Shown: positions 7,123 to 15,603 of the stretch, one piece after another
Position numbering within the stretch: position 1 is the stretch's first letter
Layout: each line of letters starts with the position of its first letter
Assembly: GCA_965652545.1 (NCBI GenBank)
Contig: CBFGWV010000061.1
Coordinates: 1 to 19,700, forward strand
DNA length: 19,700 nt
Source: CBFGWV01 sp965652545
GTDB lineage: Bacteria; Pseudomonadota; Gammaproteobacteria; Competibacterales; Competibacteraceae
Direction: 5' to 3'
Translations under genes and position numbers: made by a program
The notes under the pieces: generated by a model
What the model was told of the DNA's origin: nothing
What the model saw: the letters and a program-made list of their open reading frames with translations, nothing else
Databases searched by the model: none

Positions 7123-8255
7123 GCCATGACTCCGGCGACCCAGTCAGCCAGCCGGTCTGGCGTCATGGCGCCGATGGCCATGCCGCAGGCGGTCAGCGCC
7201 TGGGCCATGTGGTGGTCGTAGTCGGGGTTGGCACTGCGGTCCAGCGCGGCGAGGCCGAGCAGCTTCACGCCACTGCCGGCCAGCCGGCGGGTTTGCGCCA
7301 GCAAAGCCTCGCGGTCGCCGCCTTCGTAGAAGTCGCTCACCAGCACCAGCATACTGCGCGTGGGGTTGCCGATCTGGCCGGCGGCATACGCCATGGCCGC
7401 GGCGATATCCGTCCCGCCACCCAGTTGCACACCCAGGAGCACATCGACCGGGTCGCCCAAGCGGTCGCTGACATCCACGACCTGGGTGTCGAACAACACC
7501 AGGCGCGTGTTGAGCACGGACAAGCCGCTGAAGATGGCCGCGGTCACCGCGGCATGGATGACCGAGTCGACCATCGACCCGCTCTGGTCCACCAGCAGGA
7601 TCAGCTCCCACGGCAGTTGGCGGCGGTGGCGGGCGTTGAAGTACAAGCGCTCCAGGACGATCGAACCGGACTCTGGATCGTAGTGCTTGAGGTTTCTGCG
7701 CAAGGTCGTGGGCCAATCGAGCGCCGCCAGGCTGGGCCGGCCGCCGTGTCGGCCCCGCTGGCGGCGGCCCCGCACCCGGTCACGCAGCGAGCGCGACAAG
7801 CGGGCTTCGAGTTCCTGCACCACGCGGCGGATCAGGCGCCGTGCCTCGGCCATGCAGGCATCGGGCAGCAGGCTGCGGCAGGCGATCAAGGTCCGCACCA
7901 GGTCCATCGAGGGCGTCGCCTGGGCCAGGACCTGTTGGTCGGCCAGCAGCTCACTCAGGCCGTAGCGCTCCAGCGCCTGGCGCTGCATGGCCTCGGCGGT
8001 GCTGCGGGGGAACAGCTCGCGCACACCGCTGAGCCATTGCGGCGCGCTCAAGGTGGAGCGCTCGCGTCCGGCACCGCGACCGATGTAGCGCCGCTCGTCG
8101 TACTCGCGACCGTAGAGGTACTCGAGCATCCGGTCGCGTTGCCCGTCGGCCGCCCCCAGCACGGTGGTGCCGTCGGCACCGCCGCCCTGCCCCTGGCCAC
8201 CGCCCTCTGCGCCCGGCCCGAGTATCAATCGCCAGCGTTGCAACAGATCAGTCAT
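7119..8255 (-). CDS. VWA domain protein (YehP/CoxE-like)
   Basis: A 378-residue protein, the same length I recall for E. coli YehP. The N-terminal half has a Gly/Gln-rich stretch (13-30), then a helical region ending in a very basic segment (RDRVRGRRQRGRHGGR, 158-173). The von Willebrand factor A domain spans about residues 215-378 with a complete metal-binding MIDAS: DQSGS (Asp223, Ser225, Ser227), Thr282 in GGGTD and Asp308 in VSDFYEGG. VWA proteins of this kind usually work with a MoxR ATPase, as in CoxD/CoxE and RavA/ViaA, to remodel or metallate a client. The MoxR gene is in the same cluster. The ATG at 8255 overlaps the DUF5682 stop by eight bases; an earlier in-frame start at 8303 would extend deep into that gene and is less likely. 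It is coupled to the SWIM gene by an ATGA overlap. Confidence 0.92.
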   Translation of the reverse strand: MTDLLQRWRLILGPGAEGGGQGQGGGADGTTVLGAADGQRDRMLEYLYGREYDERRYIGRGAGRERSTLSAPQWLSGVRELFPRSTAEAMQRQALERYGLSELLADQQVLAQATPSMDLVRTLIACRSLLPDACMAEARRLIRRVVQELEARLSRSLRDRVRGRRQRGRHGGRPSLAALDWPTTLRRNLKHYDPESGSIVLERLYFNARHRRQLPWELILLVDQSGSMVDSVIHAAVTAAIFSGLSVLNTRLVLFDTQVVDVSDRLGDPVDVLLGVQLGGGTDIAAAMAYAAGQIGNPTRSMLVLVSDFYEGGDREALLAQTRRLAGSGVKLLGLAALDRSANPDYDHHMAQALTACGMAIGAMTPDRLADWVAGVMA

Positions 8256-10566
8256 GCATCCCCCAACGGCGCAGGGCCGATTCAACGGCATCCCGCAAAC
8301 CATTCAGCTCGGCCTGTGCCGTTGCGGTACCGATGGACACGCCAGCCAGCGGATCACGCGGGCGGTGCACATCGTGCACCGCTTGCATCAGTGCTGCGGC
8401 CTCGCGCGGTTTGAGCGCGGTGAAGGCCAGCCGCAAGCCCGGCAACACGGTGATGAAAGTCTCTTCGTCCCAGGACCGTACGGTTTCGCTGAAGGCCTGG
8501 ATCAAGTCCGGCGAGCCGGCGAACACGTGACGGGCCAGCGGCAGAAAGCCCTGTAAATACGCCGACACCGGCTGCGGATCGAGCACGCCGGCATCCAGCA
8601 CCGCGGCAAGCCGCGCGCCGGCCCGGGCCTCTGTCCACCGCCCGCGCGCGGTCAGCACGCCGGCGGCTCGACCGCACACGCCGGCCGGCACATCCGCCGA
8701 CTCCAACCGCTCGACCGCCGCCAGGAACGCGTGCATATCCGCCCACGCGTGGTCCGCCAGCGTGTTCAACGCCCCCAATGCATTGATGACGGCCATCGCC
8801 GCCGCATCGTCCATCTGCCCGCTCCAGTCCAGGCTGCGGCAGGCTTGCGCAAACACGACCGGCAACAGGTCGTTCAACACCGGCAGGTCGGCGGCATCCA
8901 ATGCGGCCCCCGCGCGGTGGGCGCCACTGAGCACGGCCAGCCCATCGACCAAGCCGGTAAAGCGTCGCTCGTTCGCCAGCCACGCCTCGACATGGCCGAT
9001 CAACGGCGCCAGCCGGTCGTGCAAGCCCATGCGCAAGGCCTCCACCAGCCAGCGCGGGGCCTGCTCCGGCGCGCGTGTCGCGTACCCGGTCAGCGCCGCT
9101 AGGGCGGCGTCCGGCAACTGCCCGCCGTAGACCATGCACTCGGTCAGCCGTCCCTCGGTCTGCGGGGTCCAGGCCAGGGTCCAGACCTCGCGCACCCGCT
9201 CCAGATCGCTGCCGGCGGCAAAGTCCGGCCCGGCCTCCAGCACGGCGTACGGCACCTCGAGCAGGCGAAGCTGATGCAGCAGCCGCGACACGGTACGGTG
9301 TCTCGGGCTGCGGTACAGGTTGAGAGCCTTTTCGCGCGCCGGTGCCGGCATCACCGGCAATCCTAAGGCCTTGCAGCGGCGGCGGAAGTCGTCCACCAGC
9401 GGCGCCCGCGGGTAGGTCCTCGGCACCTGGCCCAGAGCGTCAGCGGCCAGCAGGTCGCGAAACCGTGAATGCCCGCTGTCGGTCAGGACATCCTTGGCCA
9501 GCGCGCCAGCCAGGGCGTCGAGCACCTCCACACGGCCGACGGCGCTGCCGCGCAGGTCCGCCAGCCGCTGCCCCATGGCGACGGCCTCCATGGCATCCGG
9601 CAGGCTGACGATCTCGCCACGCGCCCGCAGCGCCCGCGCGGCATGCAGGCTCACCGCGCGGGCGGCGGCCCGCTCCGGGTCCGCCTGGCCAGACTCGATC
9701 TGCTGCCACAGCGTTGCGTAATAGCCCGTGTCGGGCATACCAGCGGCGTAGTCGTTGGCGGCGTCCAGACGGCCCAGGGTGTAGGGCACGAGATAACACT
9801 CGGCGCGCCCATCGGGGCCCTCGATGGCAAGGGTGTCGCCGCCGGCCCGCAGCAGGCTGGCGATGGCCTCACTGTGCATGCCGCCGGTGACCACCAGCGT
9901 ACGCAGGCCCTCGTCGCGCACCCTTATCACCTGTGCCGCCATGGCCTTTTCACGCGCACTGGCGGTGGCCGGGTCCGTCGCGTCCCGCAGCAGCAGGCAC
10001 CAGGCCAGGACGCGGCGGAAATAGTCGGCCGCCTCCACATGGCGGCAGCCGGTTTCGAAATAGCGGTCCCACCAGTGGTTGAAATCGCGGCAACCGCTGG
10101 CGGCGACCAGGCGATCCACCACCGCCCCGGCGCCCATGGCGTCGTCCGCCAGCAGGGTCGGGTCGTGCTCGCCGTCGTCCGCGTCATCCAGCAAGGCGGA
10201 GGCCGGGCGATCAATGAACACCACCCGGGCGCCGATCCGCGTGGCTTCGCGCACGGCCACCCACTCGGGCGAGAAGGCCGCCAGTGGGTAGAACGCACGC
10301 CGCCCGTTCGGCGGCGCCTCCGGTGCGCAGGCGTAGACGGCCAGCGGGGGCTTGGCATCCTTACGGCCCAGGTAGGGCACCAGTGCAGTGGCCTCGGCCG
10401 GGCCTTCGATCAGCACCGCCTCGGGCCGGTCGCGGCGGATCAGCGCGGCCAGTTGCCAGGCACAGCTGGGGCTGTGATGCCGCACCGGCACCAGGCGAAG
10501 CGACGGGGTGGCGGGTACCGCCGCCAACCGCGCCGCCAGTGTCGCATCGCCTGCCGCGGGGTTCAC
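8248..10566 (-). CDS. DUF5682 family protein (YehM-like)
   Basis: A 772-residue cytoplasmic protein typical of MoxR/VWA/SWIM clusters. The N-terminal third carries the clearest conserved blocks: VRHHSPSCAW (28-37), VLIEGPAEA (51-59), FIDRP (117-121) and VVTGGMHSEA (225-234). Spaced His and Glu motifs of this kind, in a Rossmann-like context, recall the EreA/ChaN/TraB superfamily of putative hydrolases or metal-binding proteins; I regard this relation as plausible, not shown. The remainder is helical and repeat-like, perhaps a solenoid. The start is the GTG at 10566, whose overlap (GTGA) with the DUF4132 stop indicates coupled translation. The frame stays open upstream to 11022, but that stretch lies inside the DUF4132 gene and does not look like the family. 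Its biochemical activity is unknown. Confidence 0.85.
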   Translation of the reverse strand: MNPAAGDATLAARLAAVPATPSLRLVPVRHHSPSCAWQLAALIRRDRPEAVLIEGPAEATALVPYLGRKDAKPPLAVYACAPEAPPNGRRAFYPLAAFSPEWVAVREATRIGARVVFIDRPASALLDDADDGEHDPTLLADDAMGAGAVVDRLVAASGCRDFNHWWDRYFETGCRHVEAADYFRRVLAWCLLLRDATDPATASAREKAMAAQVIRVRDEGLRTLVVTGGMHSEAIASLLRAGGDTLAIEGPDGRAECYLVPYTLGRLDAANDYAAGMPDTGYYATLWQQIESGQADPERAAARAVSLHAARALRARGEIVSLPDAMEAVAMGQRLADLRGSAVGRVEVLDALAGALAKDVLTDSGHSRFRDLLAADALGQVPRTYPRAPLVDDFRRRCKALGLPVMPAPAREKALNLYRSPRHRTVSRLLHQLRLLEVPYAVLEAGPDFAAGSDLERVREVWTLAWTPQTEGRLTECMVYGGQLPDAALAALTGYATRAPEQAPRWLVEALRMGLHDRLAPLIGHVEAWLANERRFTGLVDGLAVLSGAHRAGAALDAADLPVLNDLLPVVFAQACRSLDWSGQMDDAAAMAVINALGALNTLADHAWADMHAFLAAVERLESADVPAGVCGRAAGVLTARGRWTEARAGARLAAVLDAGVLDPQPVSAYLQGFLPLARHVFAGSPDLIQAFSETVRSWDEETFITVLPGLRLAFTALKPREAAALMQAVHDVHRPRDPLAGVSIGTATAQAELNGLRDAVESALRRWGMHD

Positions 10567-13500
10567 TGGCCGCCGACGGCCTTGGCGGCCAGCAGGCCGA
10601 CATGCCCCACCACCGTAGACAACACGGTGGGCGGTACCTGATCCAGCCGCACCGCCCCTTGCGCATTGCGGAAGCTGATATCGCCCACTGTGGTGGTGTC
10701 GCCGGGGTAGGAGAAGGCCGACATGTCTTCGGTTTCGACCGTGGCCACCACACCGGCCAGAGTGAAGCGACGCTGATAGCCGAAGATATGGCTGCCGTCC
10801 TGGTCGGAAATCTCGTAGTTCCATCCCTCCAGCGAGCGTTTGACCAGGAACTGTTCGAGCTTGACGCCGCGGAAGCGGGCAAAATCGGTCGCCGCGGCCT
10901 CCTCCGCGGTGAGGTCGACGACGGCGCGGTTGACCTGGTCCAGGAACGGTTTGATCTCGTAGTCGGCCAGATGCCCCGTCCAGGCCTCGGCCTCGCCCGG
11001 CAGCGCCAGCGCCGGATGCCACAGACGCACCGCATCCGGCTCGGCCAGCTCGACCACCGCATCGTCGGCACCGATGAGCGAGCGGTCCTCGCTGATGCGG
11101 AAGCTGCCCAAAGGGTTGCCATCCGCATCCAGCCGGGTCCAGATCAGGCCTTGCCCGATCAGCCCCAACACCGGGTGGTCGACGAACAACACCCGCCAGC
11201 GCGGCGATGGCCAGGTGCGCTGCCCGATCATCGCGTCCTCCAGGCGCACGGCCTGGAGCTTGATGACTTTCTTCAGCCCCGACTTGAGCAGCTTGATGGC
11301 CGATTCCGCCGCGCTGCGCTTGTCGGCGTCCTCGTCCGTCTTGGCCTTGGGCAGGGTTTTGGTCATCTTGCCCGTACCGCCGTGGGTGATCGACAACGAC
11401 AAGTCGGTGCCCACGGTGACGGTGTAGGCAAACGGCCCGACGTCCAGCGTCAAGCCCTCGCCGGTCAGGCCGAAGTCCGGCGTCATCTCGTCCGCCAACT
11501 CGGCCAGATCGCAGCCGCGGCGGGTGGCGGCGCCCAGCAAGGCTTTCTTGGCACCGTCGTGAATGGCGTACGAGTAGCTCGCCTTGCCGTACACCTCATA
11601 GACGTGCGAGAGCGCGTACGGCGTGTCCAGCGCACACAGCGTCTCCAGGGCGGTCACCGCCTTGGGTTTGGCGCGCTTGTGCCAGTTCTTGAACGCATCG
11701 AACAGCGGCTCGACCAGGCGGTCGTCCCCGCACACCGGCACAAACAACAGCATCCAGCGCTGCTTGCGGTCGCCGTTCTCGGCCAGCCACAGCTGGAGCA
11801 GGTGTTCGGCCAGGGCGGCACGGCGTTCGGGGCTCAGCTGTGCCAGCACGGTGACGGCCGACTGCGGCAGCATCTCGTCCTTGGCCTCCACGGCCAGGTT
11901 GAGCGTCCAACGGGCCAGCGCCGGGTCCAGCGGGGCAAAGAACGCGGCTAGCGCCTCGGTCCATACCTTGTCGACCTGGGGCTTGATCTTGGCCTTGCCG
12001 GCCTTGGCGATCAGGTCGTCCAGACTGACCGGCGCGCTGGCCGGCAGGCTGGCGGTCGCCGCGCCCAGGGCCTTGAGGCGCGAGACGATGCGCTCGCGGT
12101 CCGCATCGGTGGTGCGCTTGTCATCGTGCTGGCGCTTGAGCACGGCTTGCGCCTGCGCGTCGGTGGACAACAGCAAGGCCTCCAGCCCCACATCGCGCAC
12201 GCCTTTGCGCTTGTCGGTCAGCCATCCCAGGCCATCGACCTGTGCCAGGGCATGGCCGGCCAGGACGGCAGGCAATGCCCGCTGCACCGGTTTGCTCTTG
12301 GCGGCCACGTCCATCAGCAAGGGTGACAGCGTATCCAGTAGCGCCGGCTCATCGACAAAGCGGCACAGCGCGGCCACCCACACCGGTTTGAGCGTGCTCA
12401 GCTGAGCCGGCGTCGTCGCCAGGGCGGCACGCGCCACCACGGCAAGACGGTCACGCAGGCGCGCCGCGCGGCCGGGGTCTTCGTCCTCATCGATGTACTC
12501 GTCATCGCCCAACCAGTCCGGCTCACTCTCCAGGCACTGCCCGATCCAGTTGACGAACCAGGGCGTGAGCGTCGGGTCACCCAGCGACCACAGCAGCTCC
12601 AGCATGGGCAGGTAGATGTCGGCGCCTGGCCGGTAGTCGGATTCGTCGTTCCAGAACCACTGACGGATGGTCTCCGGCTGCTCGGCCAGCCAGCGACGCA
12701 GTACCGGCACCGCTGGATGGTCCGGACCGACCGGGCCGAGTTCGTCTTCGCCGAACAGACGCATCAGCCAATGGACTGCCGCCTCGCGGACCTTCGGCCG
12801 CGCATCGCTGCTCCACAGCAGGTCAGCCAGTGCAGGATCGGGCGCATAGAAACCGGTGGCGGCGACATCACGGGGGTGTTCGGCGATCAGCGTGCGCAGA
12901 CGCGCGTTCAGTGCCGCATAGTCGGCGCCTTTGCGGATGCGGCTCATCTGCATCTGCTCCAGGGCCGCGCGTCGCACCGCGCGGGCGCCCTTCTCCGCCA
13001 GCGTGATCAGGATGTCCGCATCGGTGAGATACCGCACCAGTTGCCGGCTCGATAGCCGACCGAAATCCTCATTGACGTCGCTGAAGCGCTCCAGGGCGTC
13101 CACGGTGATGCTGGGCAGGGCCGAGGCGATGAGCTGCTGGCGCGCAGCGGAGTCTTCGGCCTCCTCCCGGTGCGGCCCGCGGACCGCCAGGCCAAAGGCG
13201 ACGGACTGAACCACGCTGTCCTGGTTCTCGCCGATGAGCCGGATCAGGTTCGCACGCTCCTCCGGGCTGCGCGGTGCGAAGTTGGTCATCCACATGTACG
13301 GGAGCGTCTCGCGTCCGAACATGGCCGCGATCGCCGGGATCGCGAGCAGGTCGGCGGCATCGAGCAGATGGATATAGGCATCGACGATGAACCAGCCGTG
13401 CCGGTCCATCGCCTCTGGGTGGGCGTTCAGCAGTGTGATGAGCGCCTCGCGCCAACCCGGCAGGCGATCGACCGGTGCGCCGGCACGTACCAGCTCGCGC

Positions 13501-13658
13501 AGGGAATGGGTGAACACACCCATGCGGTTTTCGTTCCAGCAGCGCTCCATGCCGGCGATCGTGGATTCCTTGAACTCCACGCCCAGCGCCTGCCAGGCCG
13601 CGATGCATTTGGCCGGCAGGTCGTCGATGGTTTGCGGCGGTGTCGGTGTGGTGTTCAT
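10563..13658 (-). CDS. Giant DUF4132 domain protein (YehI/MolR-like)
   Basis: A 1031-residue protein. The first about 750 residues are almost entirely helical and look like degenerate HEAT-type repeats (for example ARPKVREAAVHWLMRLFG near 286-303 and DKRKGVRDVGLEALLL further on), interrupted by a very acidic patch (DDEYIDEDEDPGR, 385-397). The C-terminal part from about residue 797 is the DUF4132 domain: WRVLFVDHPVLG, then FRISEDRSL, HPALAL, DYEIKPFLDQ and the GW.YEI block near the end. E. coli YehI (once called a molybdate regulator, MolR) has this domain; the regulator label is not well supported. The ATG at 13658 is preceded by TTGGGGGA at good spacing. It begins the tightly overlapping part of the gene set and is separated from the MoxR gene by 262 bp with a REP-like element. 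It likely acts as a large scaffold or client-binding subunit (inference). Confidence 0.88.
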   Translation of the reverse strand: MNTTPTPPQTIDDLPAKCIAAWQALGVEFKESTIAGMERCWNENRMGVFTHSLRELVRAGAPVDRLPGWREALITLLNAHPEAMDRHGWFIVDAYIHLLDAADLLAIPAIAAMFGRETLPYMWMTNFAPRSPEERANLIRLIGENQDSVVQSVAFGLAVRGPHREEAEDSAARQQLIASALPSITVDALERFSDVNEDFGRLSSRQLVRYLTDADILITLAEKGARAVRRAALEQMQMSRIRKGADYAALNARLRTLIAEHPRDVAATGFYAPDPALADLLWSSDARPKVREAAVHWLMRLFGEDELGPVGPDHPAVPVLRRWLAEQPETIRQWFWNDESDYRPGADIYLPMLELLWSLGDPTLTPWFVNWIGQCLESEPDWLGDDEYIDEDEDPGRAARLRDRLAVVARAALATTPAQLSTLKPVWVAALCRFVDEPALLDTLSPLLMDVAAKSKPVQRALPAVLAGHALAQVDGLGWLTDKRKGVRDVGLEALLLSTDAQAQAVLKRQHDDKRTTDADRERIVSRLKALGAATASLPASAPVSLDDLIAKAGKAKIKPQVDKVWTEALAAFFAPLDPALARWTLNLAVEAKDEMLPQSAVTVLAQLSPERRAALAEHLLQLWLAENGDRKQRWMLLFVPVCGDDRLVEPLFDAFKNWHKRAKPKAVTALETLCALDTPYALSHVYEVYGKASYSYAIHDGAKKALLGAATRRGCDLAELADEMTPDFGLTGEGLTLDVGPFAYTVTVGTDLSLSITHGGTGKMTKTLPKAKTDEDADKRSAAESAIKLLKSGLKKVIKLQAVRLEDAMIGQRTWPSPRWRVLFVDHPVLGLIGQGLIWTRLDADGNPLGSFRISEDRSLIGADDAVVELAEPDAVRLWHPALALPGEAEAWTGHLADYEIKPFLDQVNRAVVDLTAEEAAATDFARFRGVKLEQFLVKRSLEGWNYEISDQDGSHIFGYQRRFTLAGVVATVETEDMSAFSYPGDTTTVGDISFRNAQGAVRLDQVPPTVLSTVVGHVGLLAAKAVGGQ

Positions 13659-13698
13659 CGGTTTTCCCCCAAGATGGTGTGTCGAATGTTGTTCAGGA

Positions 13699-13813
13699 AC
13701 CCGGGCACCCGTAGGAGCCCTGCCCTCAGGGCGATCGATCGAGGCTGGGCAACCCGCACGGGCTCCGCGCCCAATCGGGCCATCGCGCACAGGGGTGCGC
13801 TCCTACAGGTGCC
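13699..13813. repeat. REP-like palindromic repeat, copy A
   Basis: The core 13711-13806 begins GTAGGAGC and ends GCTCCTAC, with further short inverted arms inside (CCTGCCCTCAGGG and CGATGGCCCGATTGGG on the minus strand). It is 96 bases, the same length as copy B at 18551-18646, which carries it in reverse orientation. The outer arms are nearly identical between copies, while the central about 35 bases differ. GTAGGAGC/GCTCCTAC elements are common extragenic repeats in gammaproteobacteria. It lies between the MoxR and DUF4132 genes, where it could attenuate or uncouple transcription. Confidence 0.85.
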
Positions 13814-13920
13814 GGTAGCGGGTCCTGGTGGTACGCATCGAACAGGTGCCAAGGGCGCATGGTCGTGGCGAGTATCGAACGGGTGGATCATTGGATTGGA
13901 TCTCGCAGGGCCAGGAGGCG

Positions 13921-15018
13921 TTACAGCCAGCGCTCGCCATCGAGCAGCGCCGCCCAGCGCGGGTCGGCGATGCGTTTGCTGCGAACCAGGCGCAGGTAGT
14001 CGCGCAGGCGCTTGCGGTCGTCCTCGTCGTCCTTGATGACGGTGCCGTTGAGGTGCCGCAGTATCTGTGCCGCGTCCGGCGCGGCGGATTGGAAGTACCA
14101 GCCGTCCGCTGCGGCGCTATAGGCGACGTTGACCGCCTCGGCGGTGGACAGCACGCTGGAGAGCGCATCCAGCCGCACCCCCATCGCCTCGCCACTGCGC
14201 AGCTCCTGAAACACGGTCACCAGCAACTCGGTGACATCCGGCGGCATGCGGGTGTCGATGCCATCGGCCGCCAGCAGGCGGTCGACCTCGCGGGTGACCA
14301 GCTCGGTCTCGGCGCGCAGATCACGAATCGGGTGCAAGGTCTCGAAGTTGAACCGCCGCTTGAGCGCGGCGGACATCTCGTTCACCCCCCGGTCACGCAA
14401 ATTGGCCGTGGCGATGATGTTGAAGCCCGGGCGCGAGAGCAGGAGCTTCTCGCCCTCGCCCAGCTCCGGAATGTGCAGGATCCGGTCCGAGAGCACCGGG
14501 ATCAGGCTGTCCTGCATCTCGATCGGGCAGCGGGTGATCTCCTCGAAGCGCATCAACAACCCACCGGCCATGCACTGATGCAGAGGCCCCGGTACGAGGG
14601 CGCCGGGCGTGGGGCCGTCGCGCAGCAGCAAGGCATAGTTCCAGCCGTAGCGGATATGCTCCTCGACCGTGCCGGCACTGCCCTGCACCGTGTGCGTACT
14701 GTCGCCGGAGATGGCCGCGGCCAGCAGTTCGGAGAGCATGGACTTGGCCGTGCCCGGCTCGCCGACCAGCATCAACCCGCGCTGGCCGGCCAAAGTGACG
14801 ATGGCCCGTTCCACGGCGATGTCATTGCCGTAGATCTTGCGCGGTACCGGGACGCCGCCGACCGGGCCGTCGCTGCCCAGGATGAAGCGCCGCACCGCTT
14901 GCGGGCTCAGGCGCCAGCCAGGCGGGCGGTGGCCGGTATCGGCGTCCGCCAGCGCCGCGAGTTCGGCGGCGTGCTGATGTTCGGCGGGCAAGCGTTGGAC
15001 GGTTGTGGCTTCGGACAT
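13921..15018 (-). CDS. MoxR-family AAA+ ATPase (YehL-like)
   Basis: A 365-residue AAA+ ATPase that would form an oligomeric ring and drive remodelling of a client together with the VWA protein. Walker A is GEPGTAKS (86-93). The Walker B region is LLMRFEEITR (154-163), with Glu159-Glu160 in place of the usual Asp-Glu, a variant I associate with this MoxR branch. Sensor 1 is IIATAN (201-206), and ALKRRF (218-223) supplies the likely arginine-finger region. The helical lid follows to the C-terminus. The ATG at 15018 gives a normal N-terminus with a weak AGGA upstream. It is the first gene of the minus-strand set, but 262 bp and a REP-like repeat separate it from the DUF4132 gene, so it may be transcribed with it or have distinct output. 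E. coli YehL is the corresponding ATPase in the yeh group. Confidence 0.92.
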   Translation of the reverse strand: MSEATTVQRLPAEHQHAAELAALADADTGHRPPGWRLSPQAVRRFILGSDGPVGGVPVPRKIYGNDIAVERAIVTLAGQRGLMLVGEPGTAKSMLSELLAAAISGDSTHTVQGSAGTVEEHIRYGWNYALLLRDGPTPGALVPGPLHQCMAGGLLMRFEEITRCPIEMQDSLIPVLSDRILHIPELGEGEKLLLSRPGFNIIATANLRDRGVNEMSAALKRRFNFETLHPIRDLRAETELVTREVDRLLAADGIDTRMPPDVTELLVTVFQELRSGEAMGVRLDALSSVLSTAEAVNVAYSAAADGWYFQSAAPDAAQILRHLNGTVIKDDEDDRKRLRDYLRLVRSKRIADPRWAALLDGERWL

Positions 15019-15038
15019 GGCGACGACGATCCTGTTCG

Positions 15039-15054
15039 TGGGGCGCAGACCCCA
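15039..15054. other. Short hairpin upstream of the MoxR gene
   Basis: TGGGG (15039-15043) and CCCCA (15050-15054) can pair around a six-base loop in the 103-bp gap between the P-loop gene and the MoxR gene. It could contribute to termination or lie in the MoxR leader. There is no adjacent T-run, so it is weak evidence. Confidence 0.25.
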
Positions 15055-15121
15055 TCGTTGCTGGACGTAGTCTGTCAGTTTGCCGCAATGCGCCCCACGG
15101 CCAAGCTGTCCGGTGCAGGCT

Positions 15122-15568
15122 TTACAGTTGTTGACAGGGCGTCAAGTGCGCCCCGTGCGCCCGTTGTTCGTCGATACGAAAGACGGGGCGGACATCGCCG
15201 TGCGGGTGGTACTGGGGGGACAGCGCCTGGATGCGTTCGATTTCCCGCTGCAACGGGCGGTACGGTTTCTCGAACATCACCCGGAACAGGCAGTTCTTGG
15301 CGCATTGCCACGGTTCATTTGCGAAGAAGATCCACTGCACCGGCAAACCGAGCTCGTCCTCGAGTCTGTGCCGCCAGGTGGCGTCGCAAAATTTGATGTC
15401 CGCGACCGCGATGCGCCGCCCTGCCCGGGCCTCGGCACGGGCGCGGGGCAGGTTGCCCGCCCAGTCGCGGTTGATATCGTTGAAGCGGCGGTAGCCCTGC
15501 CGCTCAAGCTCATCCATAAGCCGGCTCTTGCCGCTGCCCGGCAATCCGGCCACCCCGATGACCTGCAT
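15122..15568 (-). CDS. Small P-loop NTPase / putative nucleotide kinase
   Basis: A 148-residue protein beginning MQVIGVAGLPGSGKS, which is a beta strand followed by a perfect Walker A (GLPGSGKS, 8-15) as in adenylate/dephospho-CoA/shikimate-type kinases. Later segments fit a small kinase core: VADIKFCD (55-62) as the second strand and a Walker B-like position, and QWIFFANEPWQCAKNCLFR (78-96) with basic residues in a possible lid. The substrate cannot be named. The ATG at 15568 places the P-loop strand at the N-terminus, as usual; a TTG at 15601 would add eleven charged residues. It starts 35 bp after the GGDEF-EAL stop on the same strand, so the two are probably co-transcribed. The gene ends 103 bp before the MoxR start. 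Whether it belongs functionally to either neighbour is unknown. Confidence 0.75.
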   Translation of the reverse strand: MQVIGVAGLPGSGKSRLMDELERQGYRRFNDINRDWAGNLPRARAEARAGRRIAVADIKFCDATWRHRLEDELGLPVQWIFFANEPWQCAKNCLFRVMFEKPYRPLQREIERIQALSPQYHPHGDVRPVFRIDEQRAHGAHLTPCQQL

Positions 15569-15603
15569 GGTGGGATTCTCGTTTTTCTTGGCGATGGCCA
15601 AGA

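Noticed and set aside
10567..11022. Upstream extension of the DUF5682 frame
   Set aside because: It lies entirely inside the DUF4132 coding sequence in another frame and lacks family similarity; the GTG at 10566 with a GTGA overlap explains the start.
10284..11951. Long plus-strand open frame opposite the DUF5682/DUF4132 junction
   Set aside because: It crosses two well-supported minus-strand genes and its translation is low-complexity Arg/Gly/Ala-rich, typical of antisense GC-rich DNA.
13828..15396. Long plus-strand open frame opposite the MoxR gene
   Set aside because: The minus strand encodes an intact AAA+ ATPase with all motifs; the plus-strand frame shows none.
15569..15601. TTG start for the P-loop gene
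   Set aside because: It would move the P-loop strand away from the N-terminus and needs a rare start codon; the ATG at 15568 fits the fold better.
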